Shown one piece after another: positions 1-9,400 of a stretch of DNA of 64,000 nucleotides (the first letter of the stretch is position 1; each line of letters starts with the position of its first letter). The notes below the pieces were generated by a model. It was given only the letters and a program-made list of their open reading frames with translations. It ran no database searches and was not told the DNA's origin. The translations under genes were made by a program, and so were the position numbers. This stretch comes from Bizionia myxarmorum (GTDB lineage: Bacteria > Bacteroidota > Bacteroidia > Flavobacteriales > Flavobacteriaceae): positions 372,001-436,000 of the forward strand of contig NZ_VSKK01000002.1 in the NCBI RefSeq assembly GCF_008086205.1, read 5' to 3'.

Positions 1-53
1 GGTGCTTTCCCAACGGCTGTTCTGTATGCTTTTACTATATATGCTTGTTTCAT
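1..53 (-). CDS. fadA: Acetyl-CoA C-acyltransferase (thiolase), N-terminal fragment
   Basis: Reading leftward from the ATG at 53, the first 17 codons give MKQAYIVKAYRTAVGKA followed by a partial proline codon. This is the typical first beta strand and 'RT(A/P)xGK' element of thiolases, which carry out the last, thiolytic step of beta-oxidation. The gene runs off the left edge of the window, so no catalytic cysteine can be seen. It follows the fused hydroxyacyl-CoA dehydrogenase / enoyl-CoA hydratase gene on the same strand, the order seen in fad operons of the FadN-FadA type, and that context is most of the support. The 130-bp spacer between the two genes carries GC-rich hairpins. Confidence 0.75.
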   Translation of the reverse strand, partial: MKQAYIVKAYRTAVGKA

Positions 54-67
54 AAGCCTCTCCCTAA

Positions 68-180
68 CCCTCTCCAAGGGAGAGGGAACTGTAACGGGTT
101 ATATTTTAAAATTCAACTTCATTTTATATTAATTCCTCTCAAATTCTCCCCTTTGGGGAGATGCCTTTAGGCAGAGGGGC
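68..180. repeat. GC-rich hairpin cluster between fadN-like gene and fadA
   Basis: The spacer holds two perfect inverted repeats that stand out from the AT-rich surroundings. CCCTCTCC-AAG-GGAGAGGG lies at 68-86 and CTCCCC-TTT-GGGGAG at 146-160. The second is followed at 163-172 by the small inverted repeat GCC-TTTA-GGC. They lack U-tracts, so they do not look like ordinary terminators. They resemble intergenic REP-like elements, or could modulate read-through or mRNA stability inside the operon. Confidence 0.55.
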
Positions 181-183
181 TTT

Positions 184-2592
184 CTAATTCCTTAACGGTT
201 TCCCAGTCTTCAACATATGTTGAATTCTCTCAAGTGTCTTACGTTCTGTACATAAAGATAAAAACGCTTCACGTTCTAAATCCAATAGGTATTGCTCGCT
301 CACCATGGTTGGTTCAGATAAATCGCCACCAGCCATAACGTATGCTAGTTTGTTGGCAATTTTCATATCGTGTTCACTAATGTAATTACTGTCTTCCATA
401 GCATCGGTTCCTACTAAAAACATACCCAAGGCTTGTTTTCCAAGAACTTGAACATCGGTTCTTTTAATAGGTTGTGTATAACCGATATCCGCCATTAATT
501 TAGCCTGTTGTTTAGCAACCGCTATTTGACGATCTTTGTTTACAACTACCAAATCTTTTCCGTGTTGTAAAACACCTAAATCGAAAGCTTCATAAGCAGA
601 CGTAGATACTTTTGCCATAGCAATTGTTAAGAAATACTCTTGTAAGGTGTTTAATTGAACGTCACCTTTCTTAAAAGTATCTGAAGCGCGTAAGGCCATT
701 TCTTTAGAACCACCTCCGCCAGGAATAACCCCAACACCAAATTCTACTAGTCCCATATAAGTTTCTGCGGCAGCAACTACTTTGTCTGCGTGTAGAGATA
801 TTTCACAACCACCACCTAAAGCCATGCCGTGAGGTGCTGAAATAGTTGGGATAGACGAATAGCGCATACGCATCATCGTGTCTTGGAAATATTTGATAGC
901 AGCGTTTAATTCATCATATTCTTGTTCGGCAGCCATCATGAAAATCATACCGATGTTTGCACCTACAGAGAAATTAGGGCCTTGATTTCCAATAATTAAT
1001 CCTGCGAAATCTTTTTCAGCTAAATCAATAGCTTTATTGATGCCCACTAATACGTCACCACCAATGGTGTTCATTTTACTTTGGAATTCACAATTCAGGA
1101 TTCCATCACCTAAATCTTCAATAACAACACCCGAGTTTTTAAAAACTTCATTAGATTTTCTAATGTTATCTAAAATGATAAAGGCATCTTGTCCAGGTAT
1201 TTTTTCTTGTGATTTTTTTGGAATATCATAAAAATAGCTCGCACCATTTTTAATTGTATAAAATGACTTGTTGTCGGAAGCAATCATATCATTAACCCAA
1301 GAAGCAGGTTCAAAACCTTCCGCTTTCATAATAGCAATTCCTTTTTCAACACCAACAGCATCCCAAATTTGGAATGGTCCATGTTCCCATCCAAAACCAG
1401 CTTTCATGGCATCGTCAATTTTATATAATTCGTCTGTTATTTCAGGAATTCGGTTGGACACATAAGCGAACATAGCCGCAAAGTTTTTTCTGTAAAATTC
1501 ACCTGCTTTATCTTTTCCTGAAACTAAAATAGGAAAACGATCTACTACTTTATCTACTGTTTTGGTTAATTCAAGCGTGGCAAATCTGGCAGATTTTTTT
1601 TCGCGATATTCAAGCGTATCTAAATCTAAAGACAAGATATCACTGCTACCATCCTTATTTCTAACTTTTTTATAAAAACCTTGACCTGTTTTACTACCTA
1701 GCCATTTGTTTTCCATCATTTTGTCGATGAAACCAGGAAGTTTAAAAAGTTCGTGAGCTTCATCTTCTGGGCAGTTTTCATAAATACCATTAGCAACATG
1801 CACTAAAGTATCTAAACCAACCACATCCACTGTACGGAAGGTTGCCGATTTTGGTCTCCCAATAACTGGTCCTGTTAATTTATCAACTTCTTCAATGGTT
1901 AAACCAAATTCTTTTACTTGATGGAATAAACTTTGAATACCAAATATCCCAATACGGTTTCCAATAAATGCTGGTGTATCTTTAGCAATAACAGATGTTT
2001 TACCCAAGAATTTTTCACCATAATCACTTAAGAAATCTAAAACATTTTGAGATGTTTTTGGGCCAGGAATAATTTCAAATAACTTTAAATAACGTGCTGG
2101 ATTGAAAAAGTGTGTTCCACAGAAATGCTCTTGAAAATCGTCGCTGCGACCCTCACTCATAAAGTGAATTGGAATCCCAGATGTGTTAGAAGTAATTAAC
2201 GTTCCTGGCGTTCTGAATTTCTCCAAGTTTTCAAAAACTTGTTTCTTAATATCTAGGCGTTCTACAACAACTTCAATAATCCAATCAACCTCTTTTATTT
2301 TTGAAATATCATCTTCTAAATTTCCCGTCGTGATACGATTGGCAAATTTTTGGTGATAAATAGGGGAGGGTTTCGATTTTAAAGCGGCTGCTAACGATTC
2401 ATTAACAATGCGATTTCTAACTACTTTATCTTGTAAAGTTAGTTTTTTAGCTTCTTCGGTAGCGTTTAATTCTCTAGGAACAATGTCTAATAAAAGTACA
2501 TCAACACCAATATTGGCAAAATGGCAAGCAATACCGCTTCCCATAATTCCAGAACCTATAACTGCTACTTTTTTTATTCTTCGTTTAGTCAT
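184..2592 (-). CDS. fadN: Bifunctional 3-hydroxyacyl-CoA dehydrogenase / enoyl-CoA hydratase (FadN-type)
   Basis: An 802-residue cytoplasmic beta-oxidation enzyme. The N-terminal half is an NAD-dependent 3-hydroxyacyl-CoA dehydrogenase: Rossmann glycines G13, G15 and G18 in VAVIGSGIMGSG, the motif GTHFFNPARYLKLFEII with the presumed catalytic His near residue 160, and TPAFIGNRIG near 205. The C-terminal third is a crotonase fold, with SVGANIG and GMALGGGCEISLHAD followed by EFGVGVIPGGGG supplying oxyanion-hole and acid residues. The domain order, dehydrogenase first, is the reverse of E. coli FadB/FadJ and matches Bacillus FadN. The gene lies one base downstream of marR and upstream of fadA, so a repressor-hydratase/dehydrogenase-thiolase operon is likely. 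The function is certain at family level; chain-length preference is unknown. Confidence 0.93.
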   Translation of the reverse strand: MTKRRIKKVAVIGSGIMGSGIACHFANIGVDVLLLDIVPRELNATEEAKKLTLQDKVVRNRIVNESLAAALKSKPSPIYHQKFANRITTGNLEDDISKIKEVDWIIEVVVERLDIKKQVFENLEKFRTPGTLITSNTSGIPIHFMSEGRSDDFQEHFCGTHFFNPARYLKLFEIIPGPKTSQNVLDFLSDYGEKFLGKTSVIAKDTPAFIGNRIGIFGIQSLFHQVKEFGLTIEEVDKLTGPVIGRPKSATFRTVDVVGLDTLVHVANGIYENCPEDEAHELFKLPGFIDKMMENKWLGSKTGQGFYKKVRNKDGSSDILSLDLDTLEYREKKSARFATLELTKTVDKVVDRFPILVSGKDKAGEFYRKNFAAMFAYVSNRIPEITDELYKIDDAMKAGFGWEHGPFQIWDAVGVEKGIAIMKAEGFEPASWVNDMIASDNKSFYTIKNGASYFYDIPKKSQEKIPGQDAFIILDNIRKSNEVFKNSGVVIEDLGDGILNCEFQSKMNTIGGDVLVGINKAIDLAEKDFAGLIIGNQGPNFSVGANIGMIFMMAAEQEYDELNAAIKYFQDTMMRMRYSSIPTISAPHGMALGGGCEISLHADKVVAAAETYMGLVEFGVGVIPGGGGSKEMALRASDTFKKGDVQLNTLQEYFLTIAMAKVSTSAYEAFDLGVLQHGKDLVVVNKDRQIAVAKQQAKLMADIGYTQPIKRTDVQVLGKQALGMFLVGTDAMEDSNYISEHDMKIANKLAYVMAGGDLSEPTMVSEQYLLDLEREAFLSLCTERKTLERIQHMLKTGKPLRN

Positions 2593-2593
2593 G

Positions 2594-3049
2594 TTATTTT
2601 GAAATATGTTCTTTTTGATTGTAAATTTTCTTGTTCGATATCATGTTATTAATAATATCAGAAACTTCATAAAAGTGATCCAGTTTTTCTGGTGGCACAT
2701 TTTTTCGAATGGCCTCATTAAAGGTTAAAACCTTTTCTCTAGAATAGGCGCGTTTTTCACGTCCAAATTCTGTGAGGTGAATAATAACACCACGACCATC
2801 TTCTGGGTTTGGTCTGCGTTCTATTAACCCCTTTTCTTGCATGGATTTTAAGGTTCTAGAAAGGCTAGTAGCTTCCATACCCATTTTCGGACCCAAAGAG
2901 GTGGATGCCGTGCCGTGTTCGGGATCAATACTTAATAATGCAAAACCTGTAGCCATACTAGTTTCAAATTTTGCTGCCTCTTCGTTATACATTTTATTTA
3001 TTGCTAACCACGTGGTCCTAAATATATAATCGATGGTTTTATCCTTCAT
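2594..3049 (-). CDS. MarR-family transcriptional regulator of the fad operon
   Basis: A 151-residue winged-helix protein of the MarR family, with the usual length and layout: an N-terminal dimerisation helix, a recognition-helix region around MGMEATSLSRTLKSMQ, and a wing with the acidic 'NPEDGRG' turn. I place the start at the ATG at 3049. The longer reading to 3103 adds 18 residues that overlap the likely promoter and a palindrome, and they do not resemble the family. It is one base from the fadN-like gene, so the two are co-transcribed. Regulators in this position usually repress beta-oxidation genes and are released by acyl-CoA, which I infer here. The palindrome at 3082-3105 is the obvious binding site. 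Confidence 0.9.
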   Translation of the reverse strand: MKDKTIDYIFRTTWLAINKMYNEEAAKFETSMATGFALLSIDPEHGTASTSLGPKMGMEATSLSRTLKSMQEKGLIERRPNPEDGRGVIIHLTEFGREKRAYSREKVLTFNEAIRKNVPPEKLDHFYEVSDIINNMISNKKIYNQKEHISK

Positions 3050-3067
3050 ATTTACTTGTTCGAATTC

Positions 3068-3075
3068 CAAATATA
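3068..3075 (-). promoter_or_regulatory. Candidate -7 promoter element of marR-fadN-fadA
   Basis: On the minus strand this reads TATATTTG, an exact fit to the Bacteroidota -7 consensus TAnnTTTG. It lies 18 bases upstream of the marR ATG, which would give a very short leader. No good -33 TTG lies at the usual 19-base spacing. The palindrome 3082-3105 occupies that region, consistent with a repressor that blocks sigma access. Confidence 0.5.
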
Positions 3076-3081
3076 GTAAAA

Positions 3082-3105
3082 ATTTATTATGCACGCATAA
3101 CAAAT
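3082..3105. promoter_or_regulatory. Palindromic operator candidate for MarR regulator
   Basis: A 24-bp near-perfect palindrome: 11-base arms around AC, with the core TTATGC-AC-GCATAA perfect and one mismatched pair further out. The size and AT-rich symmetric form fit a MarR dimer site. It sits just upstream of the -7 element and 33 bases before the marR start, which suggests autoregulation of the operon. Confidence 0.6.
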
Positions 3106-3132
3106 TGTAAAATTTTTATATGAGAAGCGTAT

Positions 3133-3160
3133 AAAAAAAACTCCCAATTTATTTGGGAGT
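3133..3160 (-). terminator. Intrinsic terminator after acyl-CoA ligase gene
   Basis: The inverted repeat ACTCCCAA / TTGGGAGT with a short AT loop (3140-3160) is flanked on the left by eight A residues, which become a U-tract on the minus strand. It lies 8 bases past the stop of the acyl-CoA ligase and separates that gene from marR. Confidence 0.85.
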
Positions 3161-3167
3161 TTTTTAA

Positions 3168-4964
3168 TTACGGTCGGTATATTTTTTCAATAAGATCTTT
3201 ATAAATTTCTTTAATAATCTTTCGTTTCATTTTCATGGTTGGCGTTAAATGCCCACCTTCAATTGTCCATGGATCTGGTGTGATTTCAAATCTTTTAATT
3301 TGTTCCCAATGTCCAAATTTTTTGTTTGCCACATCAATTTCTTCTTGAATGCGTTCTAGCAATTCGGGATTGGAAGCAATCTCGGATTGCGAATTAAATG
3401 AGATATGATGTCTTTTAGCCCATTCCTGAACAAAGTCATAATTAATTTGAATAAGTGCTGCTGGCATTTTTTCGCCTTCACCTATTACCATAATCTGTTC
3501 AATAAAACGTGATTGTTTAAATTCGTTTTCTAAAAGGGCAGGAGCCACATATTTCCCGCCAGAGGTTTTAAAAATCTCTTTTTTTCTATCTGTTATTTTT
3601 AAGAATCCATCCGCATCTATTTCGCCAATGTCGCCTGTATGGAAATAACCATCCGTCATAACTTCAGTCGTTTTTTCAGGTTCTTTATAGTAACCTATCA
3701 TAACATTAGGACCTTTTACTAAAATTTCGCCATCCTTGGCTATTTTTACGTGAACATTATCAATGACTTTTCCTACGGTTCCAACTCTAAAGCCTCCATC
3801 TCTTTCATCATTTACGGCAATTACAGGTGAAGTTTCCGTTAAACCGTAACCTTCCATGATAGGCATTTCAGCAGCTGCAAAAACACGCGTTAATCGTGGT
3901 TGTAATGCCGCACTTCCCGAGACCATTAAATCTAATTTCCCACCTAAGCCTTCTTTCCACTTACTGAAAATAAGTTTTCTGGCTAATTTTAGTTGGGTTT
4001 CATACCACCAACCGTTGGCGCCGTATGGTTCATATTTTAAACCTAAATCTACAGCCCAAAAGAAAAGCGCTTTTTTAATGCCGGTAAGTTCACTTCCTTT
4101 AGCAACTATTTTGTCATATACCTTTTCATATAAACGAGGAACAGCCGTCATTACGTTTGGTTGAATTTCTTTTAAATTGTCGCTCATTTTTTCAATGGAT
4201 TCGGCAAAATAAATTTCAACACCACAGTATTGATATAAATAAAGAATCATACGTTCAAAAACATGACAAACGGGCAAAAAGCTCAAAGATTTCGAATTTC
4301 CGTAATCAAATGGAACGCGTTTTTCACTATCTAAAACATTGGAAACTAAATTTCTATGAGACAACATCACGCCTTTAGGTCTTCCGGTGGTTCCAGATGT
4401 ATAAATTAAAGTCGCTAAATCATCAGTGATGACTGCAGCTTTTCTGGCATCAACTTCATCTTGATTGCTGGTATCTTTTCCTAATTCTAAAATATCTCTC
4501 CAACTATTTTCATTAGCAACATCATCAAATGTATAAACGCCTTTTACATTCGTACTATCTTTTATGGGGTTCAATTTCTCTAAAATCCCTGTATCGGATA
4601 CAAAGCAATAGATGGCTTCTGAATGATTCAGAATATATTCATAATCTTCTTTGGAAATAGTAGGGTAAATCGGTACGTTTTGAGCACCAATTTGTAAAAT
4701 TCCAATGTCCATAACATTCCACTCATTTCTATTTGTAGTTGAAATGACGGCTATTTTATCATTTGGTTGCACACCTAAACGCAACAAACCACGACTTATA
4801 GCATTTGCTTGATTTACATAGTCCTGTGAGGAAAGTGATTCCCATTTTCCATTGTATTTGGATGTTAACGCCTTATCTAAATTATAGGTTTCCAATTGGT
4901 GATAGGGAAAATCAAAAATTCGGGTGATTTTGTGCATAGGAATTAATTGTGTATAGTTTGGCAA
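3168..4964 (-). CDS. fadD: Long-chain acyl-CoA synthetase (AMP-forming)
   Basis: A 598-residue adenylate-forming ligase that activates fatty acids to acyl-CoA before beta-oxidation or lipid synthesis. Visible motifs are the phosphate loop YTSGTTGRPKGVMLSH (near residue 190), the A5-type GYGLTETSPVI (near 370), YFHTGDIGEID with the ribose-binding Asp, and ITDRKKEIFKTSGGKYVAP with the hinge and C-terminal domain. The internal spacing matches the eukaryotic-like long-chain 'FAA1' group common in Bacteroidota rather than the shorter E. coli FadD. It has no signal peptide, so it is cytoplasmic or peripheral to the membrane. It lies upstream of marR-fadN-fadA but has its own terminator, so it is probably a separate transcript. 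Confidence 0.93.
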   Translation of the reverse strand: MPNYTQLIPMHKITRIFDFPYHQLETYNLDKALTSKYNGKWESLSSQDYVNQANAISRGLLRLGVQPNDKIAVISTTNRNEWNVMDIGILQIGAQNVPIYPTISKEDYEYILNHSEAIYCFVSDTGILEKLNPIKDSTNVKGVYTFDDVANENSWRDILELGKDTSNQDEVDARKAAVITDDLATLIYTSGTTGRPKGVMLSHRNLVSNVLDSEKRVPFDYGNSKSLSFLPVCHVFERMILYLYQYCGVEIYFAESIEKMSDNLKEIQPNVMTAVPRLYEKVYDKIVAKGSELTGIKKALFFWAVDLGLKYEPYGANGWWYETQLKLARKLIFSKWKEGLGGKLDLMVSGSAALQPRLTRVFAAAEMPIMEGYGLTETSPVIAVNDERDGGFRVGTVGKVIDNVHVKIAKDGEILVKGPNVMIGYYKEPEKTTEVMTDGYFHTGDIGEIDADGFLKITDRKKEIFKTSGGKYVAPALLENEFKQSRFIEQIMVIGEGEKMPAALIQINYDFVQEWAKRHHISFNSQSEIASNPELLERIQEEIDVANKKFGHWEQIKRFEITPDPWTIEGGHLTPTMKMKRKIIKEIYKDLIEKIYRP

Positions 4965-5326
4965 ATTAAGAAAAGGAATGCTTATTTAATAAGATTCCTA
5001 AAAAAACACCGTATTAATATTGTTTTTTATAATTTATCCAAACTAAAAGGTTGTTTTATAGTTAATTGTAATGTGAAAGTTTGATTTGTGTTTTTTATTC
5101 TTACAAGGATATTATCATATTATGATGAGACGTTTTCTATTTTTTAAATTAAAATCCGCTACATTTTAGATATAACCGTCGTAAGAAGTAATAAAGATAC
5201 GAAAGTAGCACTATAATTTAAAGCAAAAATATCAATTTAAAGGTGCTATTTAAGATACAATGAGGGATTGAATCTTAAATCAGCCCGTTATAATTATGTA
5301 TTTTTGCACCGGATTAAAAAATCAAT
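4965..5326. other. Divergent intergenic region (362 bp)
   Basis: AT-rich spacer between the divergently transcribed acyl-CoA ligase gene and the membrane-protein pair. It holds a perfect 13-bp palindrome ATCATA-T-TATGAT at 5114-5126 and, near the right end, a TATTTTTG element at 5299-5306. I found no ORF of note and no RNA gene. The MarR palindrome at 3082-3105 is not repeated here. Confidence 0.5.
5299..5306 (+). promoter_or_regulatory. Candidate -7 element of membrane-protein pair
   Basis: TATTTTTG fits TAnnTTTG and lies 20 bases before the ATG at 5327. No TTG sits at the expected -33 distance, so the assignment is tentative. Confidence 0.4.
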
Positions 5327-5890
5327 ATGATTAAGAAACATGTTAAACGCCTTTCCTTTATAGTTGTAATACTTTCTCACCTGGTGTTTTTAGTTGCCAT
5401 TTTATTAGAACATCAAAATAGCCCATTTGTTGTTGGGTTTATTATTTTGGTGTTTGCACTTCTTTTTATTACGTATAAAAAAACACCATTAAGTTCGGGT
5501 AATCATTTTTTGGAACATGTTTTAACCATTGCATTTGTATTCTTTGGAGCTATTGCAACCTATGCTTTATATATGTTGTTTGGGTTAAGCAGTGTTTTAG
5601 CGGCGAGTTTAGTAGGTTTGGTGGTAAGTTTTCTTCCTAATTTATTTAAAAAAAGCAAACTAATTCAGGGAATGCCAACAGCAGTTTACTGTGGTACATT
5701 TGTAGGAATGACTAATATTAGTATAGCTCCTGATTATATATTTATAACATTAGCAAGTTTTATTTCTGGTTTGTTACTAATTGGAACGAAAAATACTTTT
5801 CATGGTGTTGGCGGAAAACTGGGAACATTGGCATTTGGAGGCGTTGCTGTTGCATTTTTTATTACTTTATTAATTGCTAAATGGGTATAG
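5327..5890 (+). CDS. Integral membrane protein of unknown function, first of a paralogous pair
   Basis: A 187-residue, strongly hydrophobic protein with about five or six membrane segments and no signal peptide. I do not recognise the family. From residue 90 on it aligns clearly with the protein encoded next: both have a small-residue/Leu/Val helix ending in FxPNL, then (C/F)G(T/A)(F)xGM, then a run ending F(H/N)G(V/F)GG(K/G)LG and a last helix. The Gly-rich motif sits between the last two helices and may line a pore or a lipid/ion site, which is inference. The stop codon overlaps the next start by 10 bases, so the two are translationally coupled and probably form a heteromeric complex. Confidence 0.75.
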   Translation: MIKKHVKRLSFIVVILSHLVFLVAILLEHQNSPFVVGFIILVFALLFITYKKTPLSSGNHFLEHVLTIAFVFFGAIATYALYMLFGLSSVLAASLVGLVVSFLPNLFKKSKLIQGMPTAVYCGTFVGMTNISIAPDYIFITLASFISGLLLIGTKNTFHGVGGKLGTLAFGGVAVAFFITLLIAKWV

Positions 5891-6336
5891 AGCATATTAT
5901 TTTGCTAGTAGCCGGCGGGTTATCTTCGTTAATCACTTTTGTTTTACATGTAAAATTTAATCAAGGCACGGTTAGAGCATCTGCTTTGGTTGGTGTTTTA
6001 TCAGGTTTATTTGTCTTGGTATTTCCAAACTTGTTATCAGCTTATTTAATTGAAAATTTACCTTTGGTTTGCTTTGGTGCTTCTTTTACGGGTATGGTTT
6101 CTTCTAATGTGTTATCAAATTACGTTTTAGTGGCGCTTTCTGGAGTTGTTTTTACTATTATATTTTTTAATGCTAGCTCCTTTTTCAACGGTTTTGGTGG
6201 CGGTTTAGGTTCAGCAGCATGTATTGCGCTGTTAGTAACGTTAAGTATTCCTATTCTGAAGAAAAAAGGTAAATTAAGTAATGGTTTTTTACTTTTGAAA
6301 AAACAAATGAAAGGAAAACTTAAAAAGAAAAAATAA
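5881..6336 (+). CDS. Integral membrane protein of unknown function, second of a paralogous pair
   Basis: A 151-residue membrane protein with about four or five hydrophobic segments and a very basic tail (KKKGK ... KGKLKKKK) that should stay in the cytoplasm. It shares with the preceding gene product the pattern FPNL, FGASFTGM and FNGFGGGLGS at equivalent spacing, so the two look like duplicated halves of one ancestral fold. It begins inside the end of the upstream gene (10-base overlap). I cannot name a substrate or reaction. No enzyme or metal motif is visible. Confidence 0.75.
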   Translation: MGIEHIILLVAGGLSSLITFVLHVKFNQGTVRASALVGVLSGLFVLVFPNLLSAYLIENLPLVCFGASFTGMVSSNVLSNYVLVALSGVVFTIIFFNASSFFNGFGGGLGSAACIALLVTLSIPILKKKGKLSNGFLLLKKQMKGKLKKKK

Positions 6337-6375
6337 GTTATTTTCAGATGCTTATAAATTAATATTTTGAAATGG

Positions 6376-6414
6376 AAAAAGTGGTTTAAGAACACGTTCT
6401 CAAACCACTTTTTT
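6376..6414. terminator. Bidirectional terminator
   Basis: The stem AAAAAGTGGTTT / AAACCACTTTTT with an extra GAAC/GTTC pairing in the loop is flanked by A- and T-runs. It lies between the convergent membrane-protein pair and purL and can serve both. Confidence 0.85.
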
Positions 6415-6433
6415 ATAATTATAGTATTTGTTT

Positions 6434-9400
6434 TTACTTGTTTTGTGCTTCAATCCAAACTCGGGCATTCCCAAAAGCTTCTAACCAAGGCGACACGTCA
6501 TCCTTTCTATCTGACGGATAATGAGCCCAATTCCAAGGGAATGTAGATCGCTCAATATGCGGCATGGTTACCAAATGTCTACCTGTTTTGTCACACATCA
6601 TGGCTGTGTTAAAATCGGAGCCATTAGGATTTGCTGGATAGCCATCATAGCCATATTTGGCTACAATGTTGTATTGATCTTCGGATTCTGTTAATTTAAA
6701 GTTCCCTTCACCATGCGAAATCCAAACACCCAATTTACTGCCTTCTAATGAAGACAACATAACGGAATTGTTTTTCTTAATTTCAACAGATGTAAAGCCA
6801 CTTTCATGCTTATGAGATTCGTTATAGGTTAATTTTCCATGATTTTCATGCTCTGGATTTACCAGTGCTAATTCCATGAAAAGTTGTGCGCCATTACAAA
6901 TACCAACAGAAAGGGTGTCTTTTCTTTTGAAGAAATTCTTTAAAGCGATATTCGCTTTTTCATTGTATAAAAATGCACCAGCCCAACCTTTAGCCGAACC
7001 TAATACATCTGAATTTGAGAATCCACCTACTGCGCCTATAAATTGGATTTCTTCTAAATTTTCACGACCTGAAATCAAATCCGTCATATGCACATCTTTC
7101 ACATCAAATCCTGCTAAATACATAGCATTTGCCATTTCACGCTCGGAATTGGATCCTTTTTCGCGCAAAATTGCGGCTTTTGGGCGCGATTGACCCGTAC
7201 GGCTTGAATTGTCCAATTTACCAGTGAAATGAGCAGGGAATTTAAATTCCAACGGTTGCTTTTTGTAATTATCAAATCGGTCTTGAGCTAAACCATTTGC
7301 TGTTTGTTTTTGATCGAGTAGAAAGGAGGTTTTAAACCAAACATCACGTAATCTAGAAACGGTTAGTACAAATACTTCGTTATTATTTATAATGCTTAAA
7401 ACATCGCTTTCTTGAACCGTTCCAATATTTAGGAAGTCAATTTTAGCATCTTTTAAAATTTGTTCAACCGTGTGATCTTTCGCTTGAAAAACAATTCCTG
7501 AATTTTCAGCAAATAATACTTTAATAGAATCTTTCTGATTTAAAGCAGTAATATCTAATTCAGCACCTAAATTCGTATCTGCAAAGCACATTTCTAATAA
7601 AGTTGTAATCAATCCGCCAGAAGCCACATCGTGTCCCGCCAGAATTTTATCATCTTTTATTAAAGATTGCATGGTGTTGAAAACGTTTTTTACATAATCA
7701 GCACTTTGCACATTTGGCGTTGTATTACCAACCTTATTCATTATTTGCGCAAAAGAACTACCACCTAAATGAAATTCATCTTGTGAAATATTTATATAAT
7801 AAATGTTTCCGCCCTGTTTTTGAAAAACAGGTTCAACCACTTTCGTAATATCATTACAGTTTCCTGCTGCCGAAATAATAACCGTTCCGGGAGAAATAAC
7901 CTCTTCATTTGGGTATTTCTGCTTCATAGAAAGTGAATCTTTTCCTGTTGGAACATTAATTCCTAAACCAATTGAAAACTCGGATACAGCTTGTACAGCT
8001 TCATAAAGTCGAGCATCTTCACCTTCATTTTTACAAGGCCACATCCAGTTTGCAGATAATGAAACACTTTTTAAACCATCTTTTAAAGGCGCCCAAACTA
8101 AATTGGTCAAGGATTCTGTAATCGCGTTTCTACTTCCTGCCGTAGGACTAATTAATCCAGAAATTGGCGCATGACCAATAGAGGTTGCCACACCTTCTTT
8201 ACCTTTATAATCCAGTGCCATAACACCAACATTATTTAGCGGTAATTGCAAAGGTCCCGCACATTGTTGTTTGGCAACTTTTCCACCTACACAACGGTCT
8301 ACTTTATTAGTTAACCAATCTTTACAAGCAACAGCTTCTAATTGAAGAACTTGCTCTAAATAGTCTTGAAATTTGTTGTAATCATAAGAAATGCCACCAT
8401 AATTTCTATCAATGGTTTTATCTGTCATGATGGTTTTTGGTGAACTACCAAACATATCTTCTAATGCGAAATCCATTGGTTTTTCACCGGTAGTTTTCGA
8501 TTCAAAAGTAAATCGGTCGTTTCCTGTAACATCTCCAACCGTATACATGGGCGAACGCTCACGATCGGCAATTTTTTGAAGGGTTTCAATATGTTTCTGT
8601 GCAATAACCAAGCCCATACGTTCTTGGGATTCGTTTCCAATTATTTCTTTAGCAGATAGGGTAGGGTCACCTACAGGTAATTTATCTAAATCGATGTTTC
8701 CACCAGTTTCCTCTACTAATTCTGACAAACAATTTAAATGCCCTCCCGCACCATGATCATGAATAGAAACGATAAAGTTTTCTTCACTTTCTACCATACC
8801 ACGAACCGCGTTGGCAGCACGTTTTTGCATTTCTGGATTGGAACGTTGTACGGCATTTAATTCAATGCCACTTGAAAACTCGCCCGTATCTGCAGATGAA
8901 ACTGCTGCGCCACCCATACCGATGCGGTAATTTTCACCACCAAGAATAACGATTTTATCGCCTACTTTAGGTTTGTCTTTTATGGCTTGATCTGCTTTTC
9001 CGTAGCCAATTCCGCCTGCTTGCATGATAACTTTATCATAACCTAACTTTCTAATAGATCGTGATTCACCGTTTATAATGGTGCTTTCCGTTTCGTCATG
9101 TTCAAAAGTTAATACAGAACCACAGATAAGCGGTTGACCGAATTTGTTTCCAAAGTCCGATGCACCATTACTCGCTTTTATTAAAATATCCATAGGAGTT
9201 TGATACAACCAAGGTCTAGCTTGCATTTTTTGTTCCCAAGGACGCGTTTCTTCTAAACGCGAATAAGACGTCATATAAACAGCTGTTCCGGCCAATGGTA
9301 AAGATCCTTTACCACCAGCAAGCCTATCGCGAATTTCGCCGCCAGCACCCGTTGCAGCGCCATTAAAAGGTTCTACGGTAGTAGGGAAGTTATGCGTTTC

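Noticed and set aside
3856-4164. 102-residue ORF on the plus strand within the acyl-CoA ligase gene
   Set aside because: It is antisense to a highly conserved gene, has no family motif, and its codons mirror the ligase frame.
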